Positions 1 to 11,239 of a stretch of 64,000 nucleotides of DNA are shown here, piece by piece. Under the pieces are notes generated by a model that did not search any database, had not been told where the DNA came from, and saw nothing but the letters and a program-made list of their open reading frames with translations. The DNA comes from Aptenodytes patagonicus (lineage: Eukaryota; Chordata; Aves; Sphenisciformes; Spheniscidae). Location: positions 6,889,501 through 6,953,500 of the forward strand of contig NC_134963.1 of the NCBI RefSeq assembly GCF_965638725.1. The letters are read 5' to 3'. The position numbers were made by a program, and so were the translations under genes. The first letter of the stretch is position 1. Each line of letters begins with the position of its first letter.

Positions 1-3000
1 CAAGCAAATCAAGTCTTTCTGAGAGCTCCAGCAGTAGCCAACAATAAACATTACTCAAACTGGAAGAATACAATCCTCCCTAACAATAAAATTGCATGTT
101 TAGCTCTTTGGAGGGCACACCTGGCATATCCTTGCTTTTTTCTCTGCAATCTCAGGATGTATGATACATTAGAGAACGAGTACACCAAGGGAAGAATTTT
201 AGGCTTGAACACCACAGGTTTCAACTACAAGAACCCATTTTGTAGTTGGGTTGCCTTGGGAGGTCCAGCTTTAATACAATCCCATTCTGCTGGCTGCTGA
301 GACCATAAATGACTGCACTTCTTCGTCTTCAGGCCCACCCAGCACAACTGCCACACTCACTCTTATACAATTAGGGCTGGTTTGCTACTGCACTATGATT
401 GGCAAAAAAAAAAAAAGTTTTCTTGAATGTCACCAGTCCTAAACTAATCAGTAAGTGTTGGTTCATTTGTTTTTCTGCATATAAATCCAGAATACCAACA
501 ATACAAGAACTGAGCAGAGATTTTTTCTTCTCACTGTTACGCAATTTTCAGGCAAATGCATCTTGCGTAAAAACACTATGAATGCTTTGAAAGATTTCAT
601 ATATCATAAAAAGTAGGTGAAGAATAGTATAGCGGGGTGACTTGACTTAACACCAAAATATGACGGACTACATTTGAGATTTTCAGCATTCTGTTATATA
701 CAAATCATGTTGCCTCAAACAGAAAAGAAACGCAAACACCTTAGTGTGCACTGGTGCAAACTCGCATTTTAGTAGATGTTTAAATATTTGCCAGAGAAGT
801 CTCCTATTCAAGTCCTAACGAGGATGAGCTCTGGCTAGCATACATATCTGATTAACCACAATACAATGCAAGGTGACCGCTGTTCAGATAAAAGAGACAA
901 CATCTCTCCAAACACCATTCTCTCTCCAAGTTACAATCCTGGAAACAGCCAAACAACCCTCTGAGAAAAACAGCTCCTCTTCTGCTAAAAGATCACAGGT
1001 GGACCTTCCTGCTTCTAGCCATACAAGTAACAGCTCACGATGGTCAGAAATACACAGGAAAGCAATTTTCAAAGTTTCATTATAATAATTTTTCCTCATT
1101 CATCTCATTCCTTGCCATTTCAGAGTACCTCCAAGCACAGTAACCAAACTGTTCAGCTATGCTTTGTACATCTGCCAGGCACAGACATGCAAGCTGACTG
1201 CTTAACAGCAAACACAAGTGGAAGCACGTATCATCAGTTATTCAAAATGTCTAAAAATCATCTTACATTTTTTATATATGTATGTATCTCAAAAGTCACC
1301 CTACATATATGCGGATCACCTAATCTACCATTATCATGATACACACAGCCTCCTCTGGACAAGAGACAGTAGTGCTAGAAAAGACCCAGTAAGGCATAAT
1401 TTCCTCCAGAGCCTGAAGTGGAACATAAGGTTCCTGAGTTTCATCAGCAAATGACTTGGATCCAAAGGCAAACTGTCCAGTCTTGCTCTAGTGATGGACG
1501 ACAGCAGACTACGACACTCATTATTTCAAGCAGTAAATGTCAGGATGATGAGACTGAAGGTTCTCAATGTTTCGGATCCATTAGGCAGGTGTCAACACTA
1601 TCTTGATCTTGCTGGAATACAATGCACACAGCATTTATGTATCTACACATCCACAAAACTCATATATTGCACGTCAGCTACTTTTGATAGATACATGTTA
1701 AGAAGTAGAAATGTAAATAAAATTAAATCATGTTACCCTGCAGAGTGCCAAATAGGAAAGTTTGCTCATGCATTTCACTCTGTCATTTAAAATACACATA
1801 AACTGTGTTTCCAACCTTCTCTCACTCTAGTGACATTTATGCCCAAGTGTGTACAATTCCTTTACAACATCATTTCAAACTAATAAGTCATGCTCATTTA
1901 AATAAAAAAATATTAGAATGTTGAATGTCGTATACGAGATTACTGATCTACAAATTCTAGTATTTTAATCCCCCAGAGCAGTCAGTATTCAATGATTCAG
2001 CAGAGAATGGAAATATAAAAACAATTCACCCAACTAACTGTGAAATGGAAAATTCAACTGATTCCACGCAGGAACCATCCAAAACTCACCTATCAGATAA
2101 AATTTGCTCTTACTTTTGTCAGCATACTAATTCATCAAAAATATCCTCAAAAGAAAAAAAAAGCTTCAGTATTTTTACTCTCTTCTCTGACAGTGAATTC
2201 CAGCTAGAGGAAGAAGTTGCACATGATGAGTGGATGGTTCACAAAAGGGAGAAAGGGAAACAGCCCTAGAAAGGAGGAAAGACGCCAGATTAGTATTAGA
2301 ATGATACCAGCAGCCAGTAGGAAACTGAAGAGCTGGCTCGTCAAGCCTGGCTGCTGAGACTATTTTAAGCTCATCACAGCAAACTGAAACACGTATTTCT
2401 CCTTCACTGTCCAAAGCATTAGTGTGTGACAGAGAGTCAGGTAAGTGACTCCGAAACTCTTGCTGTGGATTAGCATTTACTCCTCTTCCACCTCTTTGCA
2501 GTCCAGTTCAGAATTCAAAAGATGCATTATCCTAACTGCCAGAGCTGCAGAACTCCAGCTGGAAAATTAAGGCATGCAGTATTCAGTCCTGCTACTTCTT
2601 CACTTCCAATGCATGTTCCAAAACTGCTATTTATTTGACTGCTTTGATAATGCTTACAAAGAAAGGTACCTGATTTTCAATGGTCGTCTTTGAGGTGTGG
2701 TCATCTATACATGGATTCATGCTGTGTATGTGTGCATACACATAAGCATGAGGCCAAGTCTTTTTTTTGCCTCAGCAAAACACAGAAGTACATCTATAAC
2801 CTGGCCTGTCTGTACACATGGCGTATAACCATAGAAGGGGCAGGTAGACAGCCAAAGCCCTCCCTTCTTCAAGGTCTTAACAAACATTACTGGTAGCTTC
2901 CAGGAAGGAAAAGGAATAGGAAGGCTGACTGCATCTAAAAACAACACATCTTGAAGAAAAACAAGCCAACACATGACACAAAAAAACAGATTACTCTTTA

Positions 3001-6000
3001 CATGATCCCATTAGCTTGAGGAGTCTCTGAACCCCTGGATCAAGAAAGACCAAAGACCACTGTCCAAAGGCAGTATCACACCAGGAGGCTTCAGTGAAAG
3101 CACACAGCTAACCGAAAGTGGAGAGGAGTGCCAGGTGGCAGCTCTCCAGATTTCGGGCACAGGAACAATAGGGAAGCCAATGATGATGTGTGAGCTGAGA
3201 CTTGAGTGTTGAAACGTCTAAGGTGAAACTGCCTCATTACAGAATCCTGAATAATGAGCTATCAAGAAGAAACAGATATTACATCTTGCGGTTACTGACA
3301 CCAAGAAACAAGGTATCTTTGTGAAGGATCGAGGCAGCCTGAGCTCTGGAGGCACCACTATCTGGTACAGGCAACCATAGGAAACACTGGTCCCAGGCTG
3401 CAGTACTCGTTATCCATCTCTGATAATGTTCTGCCATTTGCAGCTGAGGATCTGAAGCCCAGTAATGTTTGTGTCTGTGGGATGAGCTCTCACTTCCACA
3501 CTTCTCCGCTGATGGAGCACTAGCTGAACAAGTACTGTTGGCACAGTAGGAGCTGAAACATCTCCCCAGTTTTCTTCTTGTACTGTGGGGAATTTGTGAA
3601 CTTCCTCATACACAGGAGGAAGATCTGGCTGCTAGGAAGGTGCAATAGTATCTCTGGCTCCTAAACACTCCCCAGTTTCACAGAAGAGCTGACGGCTTCT
3701 TCCAGAAGAAGAAATTCTTGAAGCTTTTATCACTTGCCCTTTAGAAGCAGCAGTTTAAAACCAATGCATATTGAGAGAGCAGTTGTCTCAGATTATTTTC
3801 CATCATTTTCCACAGTAGATATGTCCTTCAGCTGACTCCTCCAAGAGAAGCATCTCTTGAAGAAATAAACTGAACAAAAAAGTAGCAACAACCTTCAACA
3901 AAAAAAATCTCCCTGCCAAGTTGAGCAGAGAAGCCAAAAGGAGGGTCAGAAAAACAGAGGCTCTAATGCAACAGGAAAAATCATTCTAGGAGGGAAAGCT
4001 CCTGTATTTAGAGGCTGAGAGGAAGCAAGGAACTGGGATGCCAAGTTGGGTGAGTAGAGTGGAGAGCACAACCCTTAAGGGAGCAGAAATTTCCTGTAAA
4101 TAATAAAGCTTCTGCTGAAGCTAAAATGATTCCGCTTCAGGTGGTGGTTACATATACACATGCAGTGTAAATGTAGATTCGGACAAGCACTCAATGGAGA
4201 TGTCATTGGCTCTCTAGGAACTAGGCTGGCCAACAGTGTCATGAGTGAACGTAGAACAAATGGTACTTTACATTAAGAAAACTCAGCTGAGAAGATAAAC
4301 AAGAAAATGATTCATCAGGAAAGACGATACTATAGTCATGTAATATGTAAGCTAAGATTAAGGAGGTGGCTTCTGCAGGTGAAGCATAATTAAGCTATGA
4401 ACATGGAAGACTTTTCTCTGCTTCTCAAGTTTTCATACAAAGGTTATATGGAAGGTTGTAGACTTCAGGAATATCAAAACAGATGCTTTTGTATCCCCTC
4501 TTCTGCACAAACTCTAAGGATCAATGCTTTCCACCCGACCACACCTTCTCTCAAATAATACAACAGAAAAATTAGGTTATTTTCTATGACACCGAACAGG
4601 AGCATAGAACCATTTAGAAACTGTAAAAAGTGACCAGCCTTTCTCACTTAATAGCTAGGTTTTCTATCTATTGTCTAAAACATTACAGAATACGTACACG
4701 TTTTTGTCAGAAAATTAGGATACAATCTAGGAAAGGCTTTGCAAAAACAAATAAAAAGATGGTATCTTGGTGTTTGCATTTTTTTTTTAACAGGAAACTA
4801 GACTGTGCATCCAGGACTAAGTAGAGAAATAGGTGGGCTTAATAACCAAAGAAAAAATATCCCAGTAAAACATAATGGTACAACAAAATAAACATTACTG
4901 TAATTACTACTGAGTACCTATTAAGCGCTTCTTTTTCAGTTCAACATATAAAACTATTTTACTACATCATGAGAAGCATCACAGCAGCTCCTATTCGCTC
5001 TTACAGTAAAAGGACATATACTTGTCAAATACCCCAAACATTATTTCTTCTCTTTCTCTCCTTAAGTTATATTGGGGTGGCTTGATTCTTTTTAATTAGT
5101 AATTGGGACTCCTCACTTCCCTAAACTTTGAGGTGTTCCAGCTGAAACTGAGCAAAGTAATTATGCTTTCAGAAAATTAATTTTCTTTCAGATATAATCA
5201 GTTACACAGCCCTAATTTCCGAAAGTATCAAGGAACATTTATCTAAACTATGGATTATGTGACTGATAAAGTGTATCATTTTAATATTTCTCTTAGACAC
5301 CGTCACTTTTACAAAGAAACTTGCAGGATTCTCTTATTAACATACCAAATCCTTTATGACTGGATATTAACAAAATACAACCTCAAAAAGACTCTAATAA
5401 TACCACATTTTAACTAGACATTATTAAATATTTAAAAAGCAGTAACATTCTGAAGAGATACAATTATAATGGAAAATGACAGGCATCATTAGACATTCCA
5501 CCTGTAATGCAGAAAACAATTGAGAAGTCAAAAATTGAAGGGAGGGTTGTTCTGTCATGACAGCATGGATTGGATGCAAGAACCTTTGAATTTTATTCCT
5601 AACTTTCATCACTGACTTACTTTTGATTGTGTAGTACCACGCTGTATGCACTTAACTTTTATAGACCTCATTATCTGCTTGTTTATAAGCGGAAAATAAT
5701 CATTCCTCTTCTCAAGGGTGCTGACAGTCTTGCTAATTGCAATACATTTTGAGATCATCAAAAGAAGTATCACATACAAGTGGAAAGCATAATGGTTATT
5801 TTATAAAAGCATTTATTAATCATCAAGATTTGGTTGTAACTTACTTAATTCCCAGTCCATCCTTATTTCTGAAGATAAGGGGAACTCTGAGAGCTTCTCT
5901 TTGCACATACTCAAAAGTAAAATCTGTTTGAATAATGAATAAAAAAAATCCAAAATCAATTACAATGGCATTAGCACCTCACATTACATTTTCTCAAAAC

Positions 6001-9000
6001 GCTCCCCCATTTCCCTTTCTCACCAAAGAACTCCACTATTGCTTAAAGAAAAACGTACAGAGAATGCATATTTTAGGTCCAAACCGGAAACCAAATGACA
6101 GACAATGCTCTCCCAGCTGCTCTCTATTTTTCCTGTTCACTGATGCACATAAAATAGAATCCAGTCAGAGTTTGTCAATTAAGGTCTGGGTTGAAACACC
6201 CAGGCTGTAATCAAGTACCAAATTAACAGTTAAAAGATAATCCTAACTTACTGCACATCAGCCTAGTACTTTGGGGGCAAATGTGTAGTTTCAACTGTAT
6301 GTTTAAGTTTATACATTTTAAGCTATACATTTCTACTTAGGAGAAAACATAGTAATAATGCTTTCTTGAGAGCATTATCTGAGTATAGCAGAAAGCCCTG
6401 ATTCTGTGAACACATCATTTTCTTTTTATGTGAGGGTTACTATTACTTTCAACAGAGTACTTTTTTTTTAAATTAATCAGAAACATAACTGCAGGAGCTG
6501 ATAGACAGAAACGTTATACAGCTCCTGGCACTTAGGGAGATGGTGAAAACGGAACAGTTTTTTGTGTGGGAGTCACAGTATAACACACAAGCAAACTGAA
6601 AATTAAACATAAGTTTGTTACTTTAACATTGACCAGTATCACCTTGTTGCTTCACTCTGAGGATTACACAGAACTGGCCTTTCCTGGGGGTTTCTTTATG
6701 CAATGGTCTGATACAATAGCAGTGATTTGGGGATTAGAGAGAAAGTTACAAGGCAGCGATTTGGGTGAGCCATGCCTACAAAACCCCACAGTCCATTTGG
6801 AGCCTTCTACCACAGAGAGAAGAAGAATTCCTGCAGTGGCCACGTACTGTTTCTATGGTTCTGCTATTCCCCCTTTCTTAAAGAAAAAAAATGACTTTTA
6901 TATAGCACCCATACGCTACCTTGAACTGGAAAACGTTGTTTGACTCTTCAGCACTACAAAATACACTACATGCTGCCAAATACACTATACACTTGATGTA
7001 TGATATTCAGGTACACACAAGTAGTTTAACTTCTCCAAGATTCCCAGCAATGCACATGCTTCCTGGGAGAGCATGAGAACCTCAGACTCGAGCTTATATC
7101 GCTGATGTTTCTCTGCTATAAAAACCCATACTGAAAGAAATAGGGGAAACAGAGGCTAAGCTCCCATGCCTGCAGACATATTACCCTCTGTTTTCACAGC
7201 TTTTTCCTTGCTGTATTCAGTTAGTAATTATGACAAGTAGGGATATAATATTCCTACTTAAAGTTACCAAATCAGAGCACAGTAATTATCCATTTACAAA
7301 AACATTAAAATTACAGAAACTTTATTGCTACGAGTCTCAAAATAAGTGTAATGAATACTCCAATTAACTAAGGTTACCAAATAAGTATTTCTGTACTAGA
7401 GAAATCTTCATTTCTCATAGGTATTCCCATTAACACTCTTCTGGCTTTAGGTAAGCAAATAAACAAACCAGATATTTTTTTAAGGACACTCTCATCCAAG
7501 ACAGAAAGTCAACAGACATCAAGAATAATATCGGTGGGAGAAGCAGAGGCAAATATACAGGCTAGCAGACTAGAGAACAAGTAGCTACGACAAACTGCAT
7601 TCAAGCCAAAAATCACACCACTGCCTTGCAGCATCTTGAGGAAAACTTCCAACCCACATTCCCAGAGGAAAAAAAGAAAAAAAAAAATCAAAGAAGAGCT
7701 ATCATTAAAAATAAAAACAAGGACATGGGAAATAAAAATAAATAAATACATCGCTCAACCAGTTCCATGTGTTCATAGAAACTGACTTTTTCATTCTTAC
7801 TAACCACTGTCATTGTTTTGCCTAGATTCAATTCAACTCTTGGATTTACAGAAAAAATAAACCAATAGTAAAAATAAAAACACAGCAAATAGGAAGGCAG
7901 ACCCTTTCTTCCTAATGCCCCAACAAAGCATTTAAATCCCTTGTGGGGTTGAACAAAGCAGACACAGACCACAACAAAATAACAAAAGACACTCATTTAT
8001 TTTCAAGTTCCCCAGAATGAAAAAAGCTACCCAAAGATTTTAGAGCTGCTGAGCTAGGGAAGCTGTGGATTGTATTATAGTTAGCATGTAGCAATGGCAA
8101 CCACTGGAGTATTTGGAAGATGAGGGTAGAATGCAATAATTTTCTGGAAAATTAATTAACATTTTCCAGCTAAAAAATAGGTGTTTGTGTTTTGTTTGGA
8201 GGAAGACCGGGCAGGGTTGAGCTTATCTCCTACACAAATACCTTCCTAAATAAGATAGGTATTTAATTTCTCCACCACATTAACTTTTCTAAAAGGAGCT
8301 TAAAATGCTCATGCAAAGCTAAGCCTAGGGGAGAAAAGGAAATTTTCTAAACTAGATTAGTGGCTCCATAGTTATAGCCATTTCAGGAGGATTACAGCCA
8401 AAACTCCTCTTTCCTGAGAAAGCCGGCTTAGACAGGGAGTCCTGAATGAGGCCGGTTTGGTGATAGCCATCTGGGATTCAGGATCCGTTTCAACAATGCC
8501 GCAGTAAATAAAGGTGACTTGCAACCCCTCCCCGGCCTGTTTGATTCCCGGGCAAACCTCTCCCATTTTCCTTCCTGCCAGGCAACCGTGCTGCAGAGCT
8601 GGGCTGCCTGGCTTTGCTTACCACTTCGTAATTCGTAATTTAAGTCACCTAAGCAAACCAAGTAACTACGGGGAAGGGAGCGTTGTAATTTAATATACGA
8701 TATAAACACAAAGAAGTTATTGACTTTAAAGTCTCCGACCCTGGCGAACAGGCTCATCAATTGCATCCTTTTGCAAAAGGGGTCCCGGCTTCAATAGGGG
8801 GCGGAGGGGGAGCAGGAATCACCTCCGGCTAAGTGGGGGCTGGGGTTTCTGCCACTCCTTTGCCAGGACCTAATTCCTGAACATCTCGGTGGTGCGCTGG
8901 GGTCACGGTAGCGGAGCACGTTGGAGGTGGGGGGAGCGCAAGGCGCTGCCATTTATCACCACGCCACCTCCCAAGCACCGCGTCGGGGCAAAAGCCGCCC

Positions 9001-9236
9001 TCCGGGTGCGGGGGGGACGGGGCAGCCCCCCGCGGCAGTGCGGGCTGCAGGGCCCCGCAGCGGCAGCCGCCCCCCCCCCGCTGCTCGGCCCGGCGTCGTC
9101 ACCGGATCCCCGGGCAGGGGGACGCGGGCGCGAAATACGAACCCAGGCGCGGACCTACACGTGGAGGCTCCGGCAGCGGAGCGAGCCCGGGCTGGGCAGC
9201 CGCCCCCCCCCCCCCCCCCCGCCCCCGGGCAGTTAC
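1..9236 (-). other. KDM2B: KDM2B intron 2 (partial), no exon recognised
   Basis: This is the intron downstream of exon 2, continuing off the left edge. From 1 to about 8.8 kb it is AT-rich unique sequence with short poly-A/poly-T tracts (for example near 403-415, 2760-2767 and 4779-4788). I looked for the next KDM2B exon, which should start the DFNYEYVQ segment, and did not find it. No CR1, tRNA or other repeat was recognised. The short open frames have no recognisable protein features. Confidence 0.7.
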
Positions 9237-10629
9237 CTTTCCCGTCCATGGCATGCACGAAATCCCCGTGATACATTTTACTCTTTAATTTCTCTTCCAA
9301 ATTGAAACTCCTGATGCTGACAATTTCCTCCACGTCCGAGAGGTCCTCGTTCTCATCGTATCGCCTTCTGCCAATAGATCGCTAGAAAACAAAACAAACA
9401 CCCCACGTTGTCCGGAAAAAAAAAAAAAAAAATCGGGGTCGGTGGGGAGGAAAGCGCGTGGGTCGTGCAGGACGATTTGATAAACAGATTCTGGGGGAAA
9501 TCATTAAGATGGCAAGACACGAAAATGAACAAAACCTGAACCCAAACAAGCTACAACACAGCTGCATGCACCACCTTTTCCATCCCGTGACACGGAACTA
9601 GACAAGAATAACAGGTGTTTGGCTGCAGGAAAACTAAAACTTGGGCTGCTGTGCAGAAGCTGGCGTTTAGAGGCGAGCAGGAGACAGGCGTAACTCGCCG
9701 AAAATTCACAAGCTACAGCACCGATGCGCTTCGCAATCCCGTAAAAAACCGGGAACGGCTGCCAATGCTCGTTAGCAACCGCATCTTTTTTTTTTTTTTT
9801 TTTTTTTTTTTGCACGTGAATATAAGATAAATCCCCGGGGAAGGGAAGGGGGGGGGGAGGGGGGGGGCGAATCATTTAATCTGATGCACAGCATCCAGGT
9901 TTCGGTATTTACATAATCCCAGTGTTTCCATAGTCACACCGGAAGCCGCGATTTAAAAAACAGATCGCTTTATGTAACGCCGCGATGGATGCGCAGCCCC
10001 CACCCCGCTCCTCCCGCCGCGGCCAGCGCCGAAAGCGAGGGGGGGGTCCGCGGGCGAGGGGCAGGAACGAGTTAAATGCAAGGGGGGTGTGGGGGGGGGT
10101 AGGCCCGGCGGAGGCCGGTGCCGCTCCCCCGGGGAAGTTGCGGCGGGCGCCGAGCCGGGGCTGGAGGCGGCGGGGCCCCGCGGCGCTGCCCGGCCGCACG
10201 CCGCCGGCAGCGGGGGACGGACAGACGGACGGACGGCCGCGCACAAAGGTAGGTCCCACGGTGCGGGGCGGGGGGAGCCCGATGCACCAGCTGCCTCCGG
10301 CGGCTCTGCCCCTCTCCCGGCAGATCTCTCCCTGCAAATGTGCCCCGGCAGCCAGCCCTACACACGCGGTGGATCAGCACAAACCCTTACCCGCAGGAGA
10401 AAAAAAAATATATTATCGTCCCACCCTCTCCTTCCCCTCGGTTAAATTCCACCCCCTTCCCCAGTGCTTAAGCTGCTCTCTTGCAAACTAAGTTCCTCTG
10501 CTGCCTACGCTTTACATGCATTTCTCCCTTTGCAAACAATTAAGCAAAATCAATTAAAAGGCACAAATAGGAAAGAGACAGAAGCCAGCTACACACCAAT
10601 CTTCTTCCAGAGTCTTTCTCTGCCTCCAT
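1..10629 (-). CDS. KDM2B: KDM2B, 5' part (two coding exons; gene continues left of window)
   Basis: This is the 5' end of a lysine demethylase 2B gene, complement(join(<1..intron, 9237..9381, 10597..10629)). In the known family, KDM2B is a nuclear JmjC histone H3K36 demethylase with a CXXC CpG-binding zinc finger, PHD, F-box and LRR domains, and it recruits variant PRC1 to CpG islands. Only the N-terminal leader before the JmjC domain is in the window: 11 codons plus 48 codons and one base. The joined peptide has the [11 protein letters not shown] start of the short vertebrate isoform, then the acidic [12 protein letters not shown] block and FVHAMDGK. The phases agree (exon 1 ends in phase 0, exon 2 in phase 1). 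JmjC and later exons must lie beyond position 1. The long-isoform alternative first exon was looked for by eye and not found. Gene identity is strong; the transcription start is not determined. Confidence 0.9.
9237..9381 (-). CDS. KDM2B: KDM2B coding exon 2 (145 nt)
   Basis: The minus-strand exon follows a TTTTCTAG acceptor at 9382-9389 and ends at a GTAACT donor (9236-9231). It encodes [20 protein letters not shown], then [19 protein letters not shown] and DFVHAMDGK, plus one base of the next codon. This is the conserved segment just N-terminal of the JmjC domain, with an acidic patch followed by the LEEKL...GDFVHAM motif. The exon sits inside the CpG island. The intron downstream of the donor begins with a run of 18 G (minus strand) only 10 bases after the splice consensus. 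Confidence 0.93.
9382..10596 (-). other. KDM2B: KDM2B intron 1 (GC-rich, homopolymer-rich)
   Basis: 1,215 bp between the first and second coding exons, bounded on the minus strand by GTGTGT and CTAG. It contains A14-type runs near 9418-9432, T26 at 9786-9811 and G-rich stretches at about 9838-9868 and 10039-10100. No additional exon was recognised, although an alternative first exon for the long isoform could be hidden in it. Confidence 0.7.
10597..10629 (-). CDS. KDM2B: KDM2B first coding exon, 33 coding bases (short-isoform start)
   Basis: Read on the minus strand from 10629, the exon encodes [11 protein letters not shown]. The ATG has a strong context (A at -3, G at +4). The exon ends at a GTGTGT donor (10596-10591) in phase 0, and the next exon starts with an Arg codon, giving ...[11 protein letters not shown], close to the RRLRPIDRQRY stretch of the mammalian short isoform. 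It is too short to be found by ORF length alone. An in-frame ATG six codons upstream (10647-10645, G at -3) would add MKLSKK; an in-frame TAA at 10653-10651 closes the frame above that. I chose 10629 because it matches the mammalian start. Confidence 0.82.
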
Positions 10630-11239
10630 TTTTTTGGAGAGTTTCATCACTTAATTGTCAACAGTTCCTGTCCTGCATTTTTGGCCCAAATGGGGAGGAG
10701 GAAAAACAAAAGCCATCCAGGTCTCTCTAAAGTTTTGCCATTTTGCACCAGCACTTTTTTTTTTGGCGGGGGGGGGGGGGGGAGGAGAGGGAAGGGGAGG
10801 GGGGCGGCGGCGATGCGTTTTGCAAAGTCCTAAGGAACCATTTTCAGGCACTGCGTGTGGAGCGGGAGCGCAGGCGTCGCAGTGCCCGGAACGTAAACAG
10901 TGGCGGGGCGGGGGGGGGGGTGGTGTCCGGGGGCAGCGGCGCGGTACCGGCGCTGGGCCGGCCGCCGGCCCCGCCGCCGTGGTGTTAGGTCACGAGTGCG
11001 CGGCGGGCGCGGCACGCAGGCGCTGAGCGGCGGCGGGGCAGCGCGGCGCCCCGCCGAGGGGAGGGGAAGGGAACGGAACGGAACGGGGGGGGGGACACCA
11101 CTAAGGCGCGGACGGTCCCTGCGTGGGTGCGAGCCGCGACCGAGCGGGACGTGCCCTACAAGTTGAGCGGCTCCGCTGACACGGGGGGAGCGGGTGCAGC
11201 GCCGGCTGCCCAACCTCGGGCTTTAAACCCGGGCGCGGT

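Noticed and set aside
8889-11213. Frames of 100-170 codons on both strands in the KDM2B CpG island
   Set aside because: Low-complexity Pro/Arg/Gly/Ala translations with no domain. Only the segments within 9237-9381 and 10597-10629 are recognisable.
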